Assembly: GCA_927417275.1 (NCBI GenBank)
Contig: CAKMJV010000008.1
Span: 62,001 to 126,000, forward strand
Direction of reading: 5' to 3'
Length of the DNA: 64,000 nt
Source: an uncultured Clostridia bacterium
Lineage (GTDB): Bacteria > Bacillota > Clostridia > Peptostreptococcales > Acidaminobacteraceae
The notes beneath the pieces are model-generated. The model was given only the letters and a program-made list of their open reading frames with translations. It was not told the origin of the DNA and did no database searches. Position 1 is the first letter of the stretch, and each line of letters begins with the position of its first letter. The position numbers were made by a program, and so were the translations under genes. Below, piece by piece: positions 36,464 to 46,094 of the stretch.

Positions 36464-37008
36464 TGTTCTTTGTAGAATTCTTGAAAATTGGCGCATTTAC
36501 TTTTGGTGGTGGGCTTGCAATGATACCACTCTTACGGAGTATCGTAATCGCTAATGGCTGGCTTACAGATGGTCAATTTGCAGATCTCATCGCGATTTCT
36601 CAATCTACACCGGGACCGATTGCCATTAATATGGCGACTTTTATTGGCTTTAAAGAATATGGCGTTTGGGGCGCCATAGCCGCATCATTGGTGATTATTT
36701 TACCGGCTTTTATTATGTCCGTGGTTTTGGCGCGATTTTTACACAAGTATCGTAAGCATCCGTATTTGGTAGCCGCTTTTGTAGGGTTAAAAGCGACGGT
36801 CATCGGACTATTAGCAACTTCTGTTGTTCAGATTGCACTGGTGTCACTATACAAGGGGACAGGTGGATCACTTTTTAAACCTTGGATCGGTATAGATTTT
36901 AAATCAGTGATCTTATTAATTGGCTCATATTTAATTATTAAAAAAACACAAAAACATCCACTCTACTATATTTTAGGATTTGGGGTATTGGGCATTTTTA
37001 TATGGTAA
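36460..37008 (+). CDS. Chromate transporter subunit (CHR family, second half)
   Basis: Also 182 residues, with FLKIGAFTFGGGLAMIPL and SQSTPGPIAINMATFIG, the CHR motifs. It differs from its neighbour by duplication and divergence, so the pair acts as an antiparallel heterodimer by analogy with other short CHR pairs. The pair occupies the tlyA-argR gap where many Clostridia carry NAD kinase. Confidence 0.9.
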   Translation: MMFFVEFLKIGAFTFGGGLAMIPLLRSIVIANGWLTDGQFADLIAISQSTPGPIAINMATFIGFKEYGVWGAIAASLVIILPAFIMSVVLARFLHKYRKHPYLVAAFVGLKATVIGLLATSVVQIALVSLYKGTGGSLFKPWIGIDFKSVILLIGSYLIIKKTQKHPLYYILGFGVLGIFIW

Positions 37009-37019
37009 TACAGAATTGT

Positions 37020-37048
37020 TTTACACAAAATTAATAATGCGATATAAT
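37020..37048 (+). promoter_or_regulatory. Promoter of the argR-recN unit
   Basis: TTTACA (37020-37025) and TATAAT (37043-37048), 17-bp spacer, 59 bp before the argR start. Confidence 0.7.
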
Positions 37049-37107
37049 AAAAAATGAATCGAAAAATATAGAGATAAGAGTTGAAGTGAACTTATGGGGG
37101 CATGATT

Positions 37108-37557
37108 ATGAAATATTCAAGGCATTCTAAGATTTTTGAGATTATTGAGAACAAGGATATAGAAACGCAAGATGAACTGGCCTTAGAACTTAGAAGTTGT
37201 GGGTTTCAAGTGACTCAAGCAACCGTATCTAGAGATATCAAAGAAATGCGTTTGATTAAAGTCTTAACCAAAGACGGACGCTATAAGTATGCTTCTATAA
37301 GAGAAAAAGAAGGCGCAGTAAACGATCGATTTTTAAAGATATTTAGAAATTCAGTGACTTCAATAGATTTTGCTGGTAATATAATCGTTATTAAGACATT
37401 GGTTGGATCAGCCAGTGCGGCAGCCGTTTCAATTGATGCTTTAAATCTCAAGCAAATCGTAGGCAGTATCGCAGGAGATGATACGATTTTCTTGGTCGTT
37501 AAAGAAGCCGATATGGTTCAAGAATTGCTAAGTCAATTTAATGAACTTTTAGTATAA
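37108..37557 (+). CDS. argR: Arginine repressor
   Basis: ArgR/AhrC regulates arginine synthesis and catabolism as an arginine-bound hexamer. The N-terminal winged helix has QATVSRDIKEMRLIKV, and the C-terminal part has the GSASAAAVSIDAL and GDDTIFLVVK segments that bind arginine. The start is ATG 37108, 7 nt after GGGGG; ATG 37102 sits too close. 149 residues. Confidence 0.95.
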   Translation: MKYSRHSKIFEIIENKDIETQDELALELRSCGFQVTQATVSRDIKEMRLIKVLTKDGRYKYASIREKEGAVNDRFLKIFRNSVTSIDFAGNIIVIKTLVGSASAAAVSIDALNLKQIVGSIAGDDTIFLVVKEADMVQELLSQFNELLV

Positions 37558-37580
37558 ATCAGATTCCCTATGGAGGCTTT

Positions 37581-39266
37581 ATGATTTATGAGTTAAGTAT
37601 AAATGATTTTATCCTTATTCAACATGCTGAGTTGGCATTTGAATCGGGATTTAACATATTGACCGGTGAAACGGGTGCGGGTAAATCCATGATTTTGGGT
37701 GCGATTGCACTGGTTATAGGCGCACAAGGTAATAAAGACAGCATTCGAATGGGTGCGGAAAAAGCGCTGATTCGAGCAACCTTTGAAACCAATTCCATGG
37801 TAAATCAAATGCTTGAGTCATATGGTATATCCACGGAAGAAGACATAATTATCATATCGAGAGAAATTTCAAGCAAAGGCAAAAGTTTTTCTCGAATTAA
37901 TGGACAATTGGTTACGCTTACACAGCTTAAGACCATCTCTGACCAGTTGATCAGTATACATGGACAAAATGAAAATCAAATTTTACTTGAAAAAGAGCAT
38001 CAACTGGAACTGTTAGACGCTTATGGTGGTGAACCAGTGATCGCTTTAAGGACAGGTTTATTGTCGCACTATGAGCAATTAAAAAGCATTGAGCAAGAGA
38101 TTGAGGCGCTGAAATCAAAAAATCAAGGGCGTTTTAAGCAAATAGATTTTTTAGAATATCAAATTAATGAAATTGAAGAAGTCCGTTTGAAGATCGATGA
38201 AGATGCGTTTTTAGAGAAAGAGTTTGAATACCTTTCGAATATTGAACACATAAGGGAAACCATCGCCTCGGCAACCTCTTGGTTTTCAGGGGAGTATGGG
38301 GAAGGGTTATTAAGTACGCTTTCTCAAATCAACGGTCAACTTAGAAAATATGAAAATTTTGATGCAAAACTTGAAGCGCTAGCAATGCGTTATAAAGAGT
38401 TATTTTTTATGATGGACGATTTATCTAAGGACTCAAATCAATATTTAGAACAGTTAGAGTTAAATCCTGAGCGTTTTGCATTTATCGAAGCAAGATTAGA
38501 CACCATTAACTCGCTAAAACTTAAATATGGTAACACCATAGAAAGCATATTAGAAGTCTTAAATGGACTAAAAGCTGAGCGCGTGTTGTTAGATGAAATT
38601 GAACAAGTTTTGGTTGAAAAGTGTACAGAAAGAGATCGTATTAAAACGTCATACCAAACACTTGCAACGCAGTTAACAGAAAAGAGAAATGAAACCTCAA
38701 AGGCTTTTGTCATCGCCTTGCAAAATGAGTTCAAAGAATTAAATATGAAGGAAGCGCAGTTTAAAATCGAAATTTTACCTCTGAATCAACCAACACCGAA
38801 AGGGCTAGATGATGTAGAATTTGTTATTTCTACAAACACAGGTCAACCTTTTAGACCCCTTAAAAAAGTGGTGTCAGGGGGTGAGTTGTCCAGAATCATG
38901 TTAGGCATTAAAGTGGTCTTAGGGCGTGTTGATGAAGTGCCAACTTTGGTTTTTGATGAGGTAGATACGGGAATCAGTGGCAATACGGCAAACATTGTGG
39001 GTGAAAAGTTAGCTAGATTGTCTAAAAACTGTCAAATAATTTGCATCACGCATTTGCCTCAAATTGCGGTTTTTGCTGACGGTCATTTTTTAATAGAAAA
39101 ACAATCAAGAGCGGGTTTAACAGAAACGCAACTTAGAAAAATTAATGCAAATGAAGCAGAACTTGAAATTGGTAGACTTGTTGGTGGTGCTGAACTGACA
39201 GCATCAACTACAAATCACTCGAGAGAAATGTTGTTCCAAGCGAGAAGAAAGAAAAATTCATTTTAA
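37581..39266 (+). CDS. recN: DNA repair protein RecN
   Basis: SMC-like ATPase gathering DNA ends in double-strand break repair. Walker A LTGETGAGKS near residue 30, a coiled-coil centre, then the signature VVSGGELSRIMLGIK and Walker B LVFDEVDTGISG. 561 residues, complete. In spore formers the next genes are spoIVB and spo0A; here a GGDEF gene follows. Confidence 0.96.
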   Translation: MIYELSINDFILIQHAELAFESGFNILTGETGAGKSMILGAIALVIGAQGNKDSIRMGAEKALIRATFETNSMVNQMLESYGISTEEDIIIISREISSKGKSFSRINGQLVTLTQLKTISDQLISIHGQNENQILLEKEHQLELLDAYGGEPVIALRTGLLSHYEQLKSIEQEIEALKSKNQGRFKQIDFLEYQINEIEEVRLKIDEDAFLEKEFEYLSNIEHIRETIASATSWFSGEYGEGLLSTLSQINGQLRKYENFDAKLEALAMRYKELFFMMDDLSKDSNQYLEQLELNPERFAFIEARLDTINSLKLKYGNTIESILEVLNGLKAERVLLDEIEQVLVEKCTERDRIKTSYQTLATQLTEKRNETSKAFVIALQNEFKELNMKEAQFKIEILPLNQPTPKGLDDVEFVISTNTGQPFRPLKKVVSGGELSRIMLGIKVVLGRVDEVPTLVFDEVDTGISGNTANIVGEKLARLSKNCQIICITHLPQIAVFADGHFLIEKQSRAGLTETQLRKINANEAELEIGRLVGGAELTASTTNHSREMLFQARRKKNSF

Positions 39267-39275
39267 GGATGAAAC

Positions 39276-40466
39276 ATGGATATTTTGCTGAAACTATTTT
39301 TTTGCGTGATCAGTAGCGGTTTAAGTCTATACACATTGACTAAACTCATACCAAAACTTAAAAATGAATCTTTAGTGAAGCACGGATTTACGGTGCTCTA
39401 TTTAAGTGCTTTTCTTTGCTTTTATAAAAGCGACCATTTATTACATGTTTTAGCCCTATATACCTCTGTCCTCTTAATTTTAAAGTACCTGTATGGCAAC
39501 ACCACTTTTATCGGTTCTATCGCAATCGTTTTCCTGTATGTTATTACATTAATGGCATCCATGGTCACTTCAAACGTGAGTTTACTTTTGTTTAAGCAAA
39601 TTGTGGATTTTAGGGCAGTCTTTTTAAATCTCAATTTATTGCCTAATATATTGTTTGTTTTTAATGTGCTATTGTTAATTAAGTATTATCAATGGGTCGT
39701 TAAAACCTTTAAAAAAGTTGCGTCTGCAAATGCGCATTTTGATGTTCGGTTGGTCTTAACAAATGTCTTGTTGTTGGGTTTGATTATCATGTACCAAAAA
39801 CTTACGTTTGTAAATATGGTTGATTTTTCTGCACAAGGCGTAATATTGACACCTAAAACGCAAAACATTGATGGTTATTTTACCATGATTTATTTTTTTA
39901 TCACGAGCATGTCATTGGTTTTACTAATTTTAGTGAATCGGATATTTATAGTTGACCAAAATCTAGAGCGGTATAAATTTAAAGCGGAAACGGATCAAAT
40001 GACAGGCGCACTAAGTAGAGAAGCTGGATTGACATTATTAAAAAGCGAAATGCAACGTGCGATTTTAAATAAAACGGATTTGACAATCGGATATATAGAT
40101 GTTAATGATTTGAAAATTGTAAATGACAGGTGGGGACACAAAGAAGGCGATCGTCTAATCTGCTTGATTTCAGATATCGTACATTCCAAATTACGAGATT
40201 TTGATAGTGTGGCGCGTTTGGGAGGCGATGAGTTTTTGGTTATTTTCACAAAATGTAACAGATTACAGGCTCAGCGCATATGGAGAAGAATTACAGATGA
40301 GTTTTTACGGGCCAATACACAGGGGGACGTCCAATTCAAGATTAGTGCAAGTGTTGGTATTTCACAGTTCAACCCGATTAAACATACAAACTTAATGGCC
40401 TTTGTCCATGAAGCGGATGAAGAAATGTACGCTCAAAAAAATGTTTTAAAAGCATCAAAGTTGTAG
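39276..40466 (+). CDS. Membrane-bound diguanylate cyclase
   Basis: Residues 1-225 contain about six to seven hydrophobic segments, resembling a 7TM sensory module. The C-terminal GGDEF domain has RLGGDEFLVIF with the intact GGDEF active site and the metal-binding YIDVNDLK. An inhibitory I-site, RDFD, lies exactly five residues upstream of GGDEF, so c-di-GMP product inhibition is expected. It starts 9 nt after recN and may be co-transcribed. The signal is unknown. Confidence 0.9.
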   Translation: MDILLKLFFCVISSGLSLYTLTKLIPKLKNESLVKHGFTVLYLSAFLCFYKSDHLLHVLALYTSVLLILKYLYGNTTFIGSIAIVFLYVITLMASMVTSNVSLLLFKQIVDFRAVFLNLNLLPNILFVFNVLLLIKYYQWVVKTFKKVASANAHFDVRLVLTNVLLLGLIIMYQKLTFVNMVDFSAQGVILTPKTQNIDGYFTMIYFFITSMSLVLLILVNRIFIVDQNLERYKFKAETDQMTGALSREAGLTLLKSEMQRAILNKTDLTIGYIDVNDLKIVNDRWGHKEGDRLICLISDIVHSKLRDFDSVARLGGDEFLVIFTKCNRLQAQRIWRRITDEFLRANTQGDVQFKISASVGISQFNPIKHTNLMAFVHEADEEMYAQKNVLKASKL

Positions 40467-40533
40467 TGTTTTTACAAAAGATGCGGGTTGTTCTTTAAAA
40501 GTTGTTCAATTTAGGTAAAATAGGGGTATGTCT

Positions 40534-41424
40534 ATGAATGAAATGATCTGTTACATAAACGAATATGAAACTTTTTTAATGACGCATAAAAAACTATCTA
40601 ATAATACGCTTCTATCATATAAAAGAGATTTAAAGTATTTTTCTGCTTATTTAGAGCAAAATAATCAAGAAAAGTTTTTAGAAATTTCTTCGGTTGATTT
40701 AATGGCATATGTGATTCATTTAAGAAAGCAAGGAAAAGCTAATGCCACGTTATCTCGTAGCATCGCTTCTTTAAGAACATTCTATTCGTTTCTGCAACAA
40801 AAAGGCTATATTCATGCGAATCCAACACTTGAGTTGGAAGCACCGAAAATGACGCGTCAAGCGCCAAATGTCTTGACTTTAACTGAGATTGAAAGTCTCT
40901 TAGCAAGACCAGATCTAAGAACTGCAATAGGTAAAAGGGATAAAGCGATGATTGAATTGCTCTATGCCACTGGAATTAGAGTTTCTGAATTGATTTCTTT
41001 GTCACTAGCAGATGTAAACACGGCGATGGGCTATATCAAATGCAAAGGCACATCAAAAACGCGTGTGATTCCGTTAGGAACGATGGCTTCTAAAGCGATC
41101 GACTTCTATTTGAAAGATGGAAGAACAGAGTTGATTCGCGGTGAAGAAGAGGCATTATTTGTGAATTACTATGGTAAGCAACTGACCCGACAGGGATTTT
41201 GGAAAGTCATTAAGCGTTATTCAGAAGAGGCGGGTATAAAAAAATCCATTACGCCACATACGCTTAGACATTCCTTTGCGTTCCATTTGGTTCAAAACGG
41301 TGCAGATTTGAAAGCTGTTCAAGAAATGATGGGTCATTCTGATGTAGCGACTACGCAAATATATCTTGAAATGACGAATTCCAAGCTTAGAGATATTTAT
41401 GAAAAAACACACCCAAGAGCCTAG
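40534..41424 (+). CDS. xerD: Tyrosine recombinase XerD-like
   Basis: Site-specific recombinase that resolves chromosome dimers. The N-terminal SAM-like domain spans 1-100. Catalytic residues R149, K171, H242, R245, H268 and Y277 are all present. 296 residues from ATG 40534, which lies 7 nt after GGGG; ATG 40528 is too near. Its place before deoB is the normal Firmicutes order for xerD, so it is not a phage integrase. A terminator overlaps its stop codon. Confidence 0.93.
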   Translation: MNEMICYINEYETFLMTHKKLSNNTLLSYKRDLKYFSAYLEQNNQEKFLEISSVDLMAYVIHLRKQGKANATLSRSIASLRTFYSFLQQKGYIHANPTLELEAPKMTRQAPNVLTLTEIESLLARPDLRTAIGKRDKAMIELLYATGIRVSELISLSLADVNTAMGYIKCKGTSKTRVIPLGTMASKAIDFYLKDGRTELIRGEEEALFVNYYGKQLTRQGFWKVIKRYSEEAGIKKSITPHTLRHSFAFHLVQNGADLKAVQEMMGHSDVATTQIYLEMTNSKLRDIYEKTHPRA

Positions 41425-41443
41425 TCTAGGCTCTAATTTTTTT
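41416..41443 (+). terminator. Terminator overlapping the xerD stop codon
   Basis: AGAGCCTAG (41416-41424) pairs with CTAGGCTCT (41426-41434), followed by AATTTTTTT. It separates xerD from deoB, although deoB starts only 13 nt later. Confidence 0.75.
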
Positions 41444-41456
41444 GAAGGAGGATTTT

Positions 41457-42626
41457 ATGATTAAACGCGTGGTATTATTTGTTTTAGATAGTGTAGGTAT
41501 AGGTGGATTACCTGATGCTGAATCTTTTGGCGATATAAATGTTAATACTTTGAAAAGCATTGCAACAGCCACTGAAAATTTTAACATTCCAAATATGATT
41601 GCACTGGGTCTTGGGCACATAGAAGGCGTAGACTACATCCCTAAGGCAGAAAAGCCACTGGGTGCATATGGTCGTTCACTGGAAGCGTCAAATGGAAAAG
41701 ACACAACCACAGGACACTGGGAAATCGCTGGACTTTATATAGAACATCCTTTTAAAACGTATCCTAATGGCTTTCCTAAGCATATTATTGATGCTTTTGA
41801 AGCAAAAACGGGTAGAAAAGTGCTTTGCAACCAACCGGCCTCAGGTACCGTCGTTCTTGATGAATTAGGTGATGAGCATGTACGTACTGGCAATCCCATC
41901 GTTTATACCTCAGCAGATAGCGTTTTTCAAATAGCGGCACATGAAGAAGTTATACCTTTAGATGAACTTTATGACATGTGTCAGTTTTCGAGGGATTTAT
42001 TAAGAGGAGAAGATCAGGTAGCGCGCGTAATCGCAAGACCTTTTATAGGGACGTCAGGCAATTATCAGCGTACTTCAAATCGCCGCGATTACAGTTTGAA
42101 ACCTTTTGACAAGACGGTGTTGGATTATGCAAAAGAGGCTGGATTACATGTGAAAGCCGTGGGTAAGATCGTAGATATTTATGATGGTGAAGGCATCACT
42201 GAAGATGTGCACACAAAAGATAATATGGATGGTGTAGACCAAACTTTAAATTATCTTAAACAAGATTTTGAAGGGATCCTCTTTACGAATTTGGTTGATT
42301 TTGATGCGAAATATGGTCATCGAAGAGATGTAGAAGGGTATCAAAAATCTTTAGAAGAAGTGGATGCTAGATTCCCAGAATTGTTTGCTGCGATGAAACC
42401 GACGGACTTAATGATTATTCTTGCCGATCATGGCAATGACCCAGGGTATAAAGGTTCAGACCATACGCGTGAGTACATTCCAATTATGATTTATGGCGAG
42501 CAAGTAAAAGCGGGCGTAGATATTGGCACACGTAAAACATTTGCGGATGTTGCTGCCACGGTTTCAGACATACTAGGTATTAAAGCGACACCGTATGGCA
42601 CAAGTTTTAAGAAAGAGATACTTTAG
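41457..42626 (+). CDS. deoB: Phosphopentomutase
   Basis: Interconverts (deoxy)ribose 1- and 5-phosphate. Alkaline phosphatase-like fold: LFVLDSVGIGGLPDA at the N-terminus, the metal-ligand NGKDTTTGHWE loop (catalytic Thr) and late LADHGNDPGYKGSDHTRE. 389 residues. ATG 41457 follows AAGGAGG. First gene of the nucleoside salvage unit with punA and pdp. Confidence 0.96.
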   Translation: MIKRVVLFVLDSVGIGGLPDAESFGDINVNTLKSIATATENFNIPNMIALGLGHIEGVDYIPKAEKPLGAYGRSLEASNGKDTTTGHWEIAGLYIEHPFKTYPNGFPKHIIDAFEAKTGRKVLCNQPASGTVVLDELGDEHVRTGNPIVYTSADSVFQIAAHEEVIPLDELYDMCQFSRDLLRGEDQVARVIARPFIGTSGNYQRTSNRRDYSLKPFDKTVLDYAKEAGLHVKAVGKIVDIYDGEGITEDVHTKDNMDGVDQTLNYLKQDFEGILFTNLVDFDAKYGHRRDVEGYQKSLEEVDARFPELFAAMKPTDLMIILADHGNDPGYKGSDHTREYIPIMIYGEQVKAGVDIGTRKTFADVAATVSDILGIKATPYGTSFKKEIL

Positions 42627-42635
42627 GAGGATTTA

Positions 42636-43457
42636 ATGATTAATTTATTAGAAAAAATGAACGAAGCAAAAGCATATATTGAAAGTAAAATTGATGTGAA
42701 ACCTGAAATGGGGCTTATACTCGGTTCTGGTCTTGGTATTCTTGCAGACGAGATAGAAGCACCCGTTAAAATCAAATACAGTGAAATTCCACACTTTCCA
42801 GTTTCCACAGTTGAGGGTCATGAAGGTCAGTTTGTTATCGGCCAGTTGAAAGGAAAAACGGTTATCGCGATGCAAGGTCGTTTTCATTATTATGAAGGTT
42901 ACACCATGCAAGAAATAACTTTTCCAGTGCGCGTATTAAAGGCTCTTGGTGTAAATCACGTGCTGTTAACAAATGCTGCTGGTGGCACAAATGAATCCTT
43001 TAGTGGTGGAACTTTGATGCTAATTACAGATCAAATTAATATTATGGGACACAGCCCACTTATGGGTCCTAATGAGTCTTCACTAGGACCGAGATTTCCA
43101 GATGTTTCTACGATTTACAGTCCTTCTTTTAATGCACGCGTACTTGAAGAAGCAAAAGCGCTCGATATCGATTTGAAACAAGGTGTTTATTTCTATTTTA
43201 CAGGACCTGCTTATGAAACGCCTGCTGAAGTGAGACTCGCAAAAATGCTAGGCGGAGATGCAGTGGGCATGTCCACTGCGCCGGAAGCGTTGGTTGCAGC
43301 ACATATGGGGATGAAAGTTACAGGTATTTCTTGTATTACAAATATGGCTGCTGGTATTCAAAAAACCGCTCTAAATCACCAAGAAGTGGTAGAAGTAGCC
43401 AATAGAGTGCAGGGCACTTTCATCAAACTCGTAAACAGAATCGTAGAAATCGCTTAA
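42636..43457 (+). CDS. punA: Purine nucleoside phosphorylase
   Basis: Trimeric PNP family: LGSGLGILADEI phosphate loop, VEGHEGQFVIG, GRFHYYEGY and TNAAGGTNESF. Cleaves (deoxy)guanosine and inosine. 273 residues, AGGAGG ribosome site 9 nt after deoB. Confidence 0.96.
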   Translation: MINLLEKMNEAKAYIESKIDVKPEMGLILGSGLGILADEIEAPVKIKYSEIPHFPVSTVEGHEGQFVIGQLKGKTVIAMQGRFHYYEGYTMQEITFPVRVLKALGVNHVLLTNAAGGTNESFSGGTLMLITDQINIMGHSPLMGPNESSLGPRFPDVSTIYSPSFNARVLEEAKALDIDLKQGVYFYFTGPAYETPAEVRLAKMLGGDAVGMSTAPEALVAAHMGMKVTGISCITNMAAGIQKTALNHQEVVEVANRVQGTFIKLVNRIVEIA

Positions 43458-43477
43458 TTGAGCATCTGGAGGCAAGT

Positions 43478-44779
43478 ATGCGCATTGTAGATTTAATAAA
43501 TAAAAAGAAACACGGTGAACGTTTAACAAAAGAAGAAATTGAGTTTGTTATTAATGGCTATACAAGCGGCGATTTACCGGATTATCAAGTGTCAGCGCTG
43601 CTTATGGCAATCTATTTTAAAGGGATGGATACACAAGAAATCGCAGATTTGACCCATGCCATGGTTCATTCAGGAGATGTGGTGGATCTTAGTCAGATTC
43701 AGGGCATAAAAGTGGATAAACATTCTACTGGCGGTGTAGGTGATAAAATTAGCTTAATCGTTATCCCGCTCGTAGCATCGGTTGGTGTGCCAGTGGCTAA
43801 AATGTCAGGTAGAGGTTTAGGACATACAGGTGGAACGATCGATAAGTTAGAAGCGATTGAAGGTTTTAAAGTAGAACTGAGTAACGAAACCTTTATCAAT
43901 AATGTGAACACCTATAAAATGGCCATCGTCGGACAGACGGGCAATCTTACCCCAGCGGATAAAAAACTATATGCGTTGCGTGACGTAACGGGCACGATTG
44001 ATAGTATTCCATTAATTGCAAGTTCAATCATGAGTAAAAAAATCGCTGCTGGAACAGATGCCATCGTTTTAGATGTAAAAGTTGGTTCTGGTGCATTTAT
44101 GAAATCACTAGATGACGCACGTGAGCTGGCTAAGACCATGGTAAATATCGGCAATGCGCTCAATCGAAAAACAGTTGCTGTCATAACGAATATGGATCAG
44201 CCGTTGGGTCATGAAGTAGGAAATGCAAATGAAATTAAAGAGGCAATAGAAGTATTACGTGGCCACGGTGCAGAAGACGAAACACAAGTTGCTTTGACCA
44301 TCGCCTCTTACATGGCAGTCTTGGGTGGTGCGTTTAAGGAAACCACTGAGGCGAAAGCACATTTTGAGAAAGTAATTGCTTCAGGTGAGGCCATAGAACT
44401 TTTGAAGAAGTTCATCGAGATTCAAGGTGGCAATCCACAAGTTGTCGATCATCCAGAAAAATTGCCAACAGCGAAATATCATTTGGATATCAAATCAGAT
44501 ATGGAAGGATATATTGCAGGTTTTGATGCCGAGAAGGTGGGTATTGCTGCGATGATGCTTGGCGCTGGCAGAAGAAGAAAAGAAGATGTCATAGATTTTG
44601 CAGCGGGCATTACTGTTGCTAAAAAAATGGGTGACCACGTAAATTTAGGGGATGTCCTTTGTGTGCTTCATAGCAATTCACCAGATGTCTTAGAAGTGGA
44701 AAAAGTCGTTCGCACGGCGTTTATGTTTAGTTCAAATCAACCAGAACCTACTCAATATATCTATGAAATAATCGAATAA
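43478..44779 (+). CDS. pdp: Pyrimidine-nucleoside phosphorylase
   Basis: Thymidine/uridine phosphorylase of 433 residues. Motif KHSTGGVGDKISL binds phosphate; ALRDVTGTIDSIPLI and KVGSGAFMKS are also typical. Together with deoB and punA it converts nucleosides to pentose phosphates and bases. A strong terminator follows. Confidence 0.95.
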   Translation: MRIVDLINKKKHGERLTKEEIEFVINGYTSGDLPDYQVSALLMAIYFKGMDTQEIADLTHAMVHSGDVVDLSQIQGIKVDKHSTGGVGDKISLIVIPLVASVGVPVAKMSGRGLGHTGGTIDKLEAIEGFKVELSNETFINNVNTYKMAIVGQTGNLTPADKKLYALRDVTGTIDSIPLIASSIMSKKIAAGTDAIVLDVKVGSGAFMKSLDDARELAKTMVNIGNALNRKTVAVITNMDQPLGHEVGNANEIKEAIEVLRGHGAEDETQVALTIASYMAVLGGAFKETTEAKAHFEKVIASGEAIELLKKFIEIQGGNPQVVDHPEKLPTAKYHLDIKSDMEGYIAGFDAEKVGIAAMMLGAGRRRKEDVIDFAAGITVAKKMGDHVNLGDVLCVLHSNSPDVLEVEKVVRTAFMFSSNQPEPTQYIYEIIE

Positions 44780-44797
44780 CCAAATAAAAAATTTAAG

Positions 44798-44837
44798 ACA
44801 GTTCTTTGCCCCTGAAGGGTATAGAACTGTTTTTTTA
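44798..44837 (+). terminator. Terminator of the deoB-punA-pdp operon
   Basis: ACAGTTCT (44798-44805) pairs with AGAACTGT (44823-44830), extended by TTGCCC/GGGTAT, then TTTTTTT. Confidence 0.88.
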
Positions 44838-44852
44838 TGCGTCGTTCGGGCA

Positions 44853-44881
44853 TTGTAAAATGATTGTCTGAACGGTATAAT
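44853..44881 (+). promoter_or_regulatory. Promoter of the CCA-transferase/scp unit with a flanking dyad
   Basis: TTGTAA (44853-44858) and TATAAT (44876-44881), 17-bp spacer. A 10-bp imperfect dyad, CGTTCGGGCA (44843-44852) and TGTCTGAACG (44865-44874), brackets the -35. Confidence 0.65.
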
Positions 44882-44900
44882 GGTGAGTGAGGTATTCTTT

Positions 44901-46094
44901 ATGGACGATCTTCTATATGATATGTTGCATCATGCAAGGCAGTTAAATATCACTTTATATTTAGTGGGGGGCAGTGTTCGAGATGCACTACTTAAAAATC
45001 CATTTTTTGATTTGGATTTTGTCGTGGATGGAAATTTAGATGCATTTGGCAATCAATTAAAAGATAAGTACGATGTCAAGTTTTCGAATCTCAATACGTT
45101 AAATTTTAAGGTGGATCCTTATAATATCGATATCGCTTTGTTTCGCAGTGAAAAATATACCGGTCATAGCGGGTTGCCAGAACTTGCTCCAGGAAGTTTT
45201 GAAGAGGATTTGTGGCGGCGTGATTTCACCATTAACACGGCATATGTAAAATTAGACGAAAGGATGATTGACCGTATAACCTCAGGCACTTTAGAAGTGT
45301 CATGTATTTATAAGGCACATCCTCAATTTGAGTGGGATCTTAGAAATAAAACCCTTCGTATTTTGAATGCGCAATCTTTTTTGCAAGATCCTACGCGGTT
45401 GTTAAGAGCGGTTAAGTATATGACGGTACTGGATTTTTATTTTGAAAAAGAAACGGAGCGTTTGTTTTTTGATGCGATTAATCGGAATGTCATACATCAA
45501 TGCGCTTTGGGACGATACAAAAATATGCTCTATAAGTATACGCAACTCAGTAGTTATAAACGTGTATTCGAAAAACTGTACGCATACGATTTATTGAGAG
45601 GCAATCCCTCGCCCAGGTTTTTTAGTGACATGGGTGTGCATGTAATTGAGGCGTTTCCCAAAGCCGATCACTCGATTTTCATCATGCTTGCTATGTATGC
45701 GGATGATATAGCGTTTATACAGGGGATTGATAGACAACTTACGGATCGCGTTAATGAGATTCTCGCTTATAAAAAGGAATCCATGGTGGATGTGACATCT
45801 GACTATTTATGGTATAAACTTTTGAATAAATATAGCGTGGAGACATTGATGTATCTAATTTACTCGGAGCATACAAGCGCTTGGGAAAAAGATAGAATTA
45901 TCCATTACTATACAGATTTGAAAGACATAAAGATCGTGATAACGGGCAAAGATTTATTAGAACTGGGCATACCCTCAGGTGAAATTATGGGGCAACTTAA
46001 AGAGGCGTTACTCGCTTATAAAGTGGACTCAGGTTTACCTATGACAAAAATAGATGAAATAAATTGGATTGTGAGAAAATATGATGCGTATTGA
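44901..46094 (+). CDS. CCA-adding type tRNA nucleotidyltransferase / poly(A) polymerase family protein
   Basis: Class II nucleotidyltransferase: LVGGSVRDALL, the catalytic pair D37/D39 in FFDLDFVVDG, RRDFTINTAY and QDPTRLLRAVKYM. The last 160 residues are less conserved than in B. subtilis Cca, so the exact activity (full CCA addition, A-addition or C-addition) cannot be decided. Start at ATG 44901 after GTGAGG; the ATG at 44880 would hide that site. Overlaps scpA by 14 nt. Confidence 0.82.
   Translation: MDDLLYDMLHHARQLNITLYLVGGSVRDALLKNPFFDLDFVVDGNLDAFGNQLKDKYDVKFSNLNTLNFKVDPYNIDIALFRSEKYTGHSGLPELAPGSFEEDLWRRDFTINTAYVKLDERMIDRITSGTLEVSCIYKAHPQFEWDLRNKTLRILNAQSFLQDPTRLLRAVKYMTVLDFYFEKETERLFFDAINRNVIHQCALGRYKNMLYKYTQLSSYKRVFEKLYAYDLLRGNPSPRFFSDMGVHVIEAFPKADHSIFIMLAMYADDIAFIQGIDRQLTDRVNEILAYKKESMVDVTSDYLWYKLLNKYSVETLMYLIYSEHTSAWEKDRIIHYYTDLKDIKIVITGKDLLELGIPSGEIMGQLKEALLAYKVDSGLPMTKIDEINWIVRKYDAY

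Noticed and set aside
40534-41424. Tyrosine recombinase as a sign of an integrated element
   Set aside because: Gene order xerD-deoB-punA is the standard chromosomal arrangement and no att repeats, tRNA or phage genes are near.
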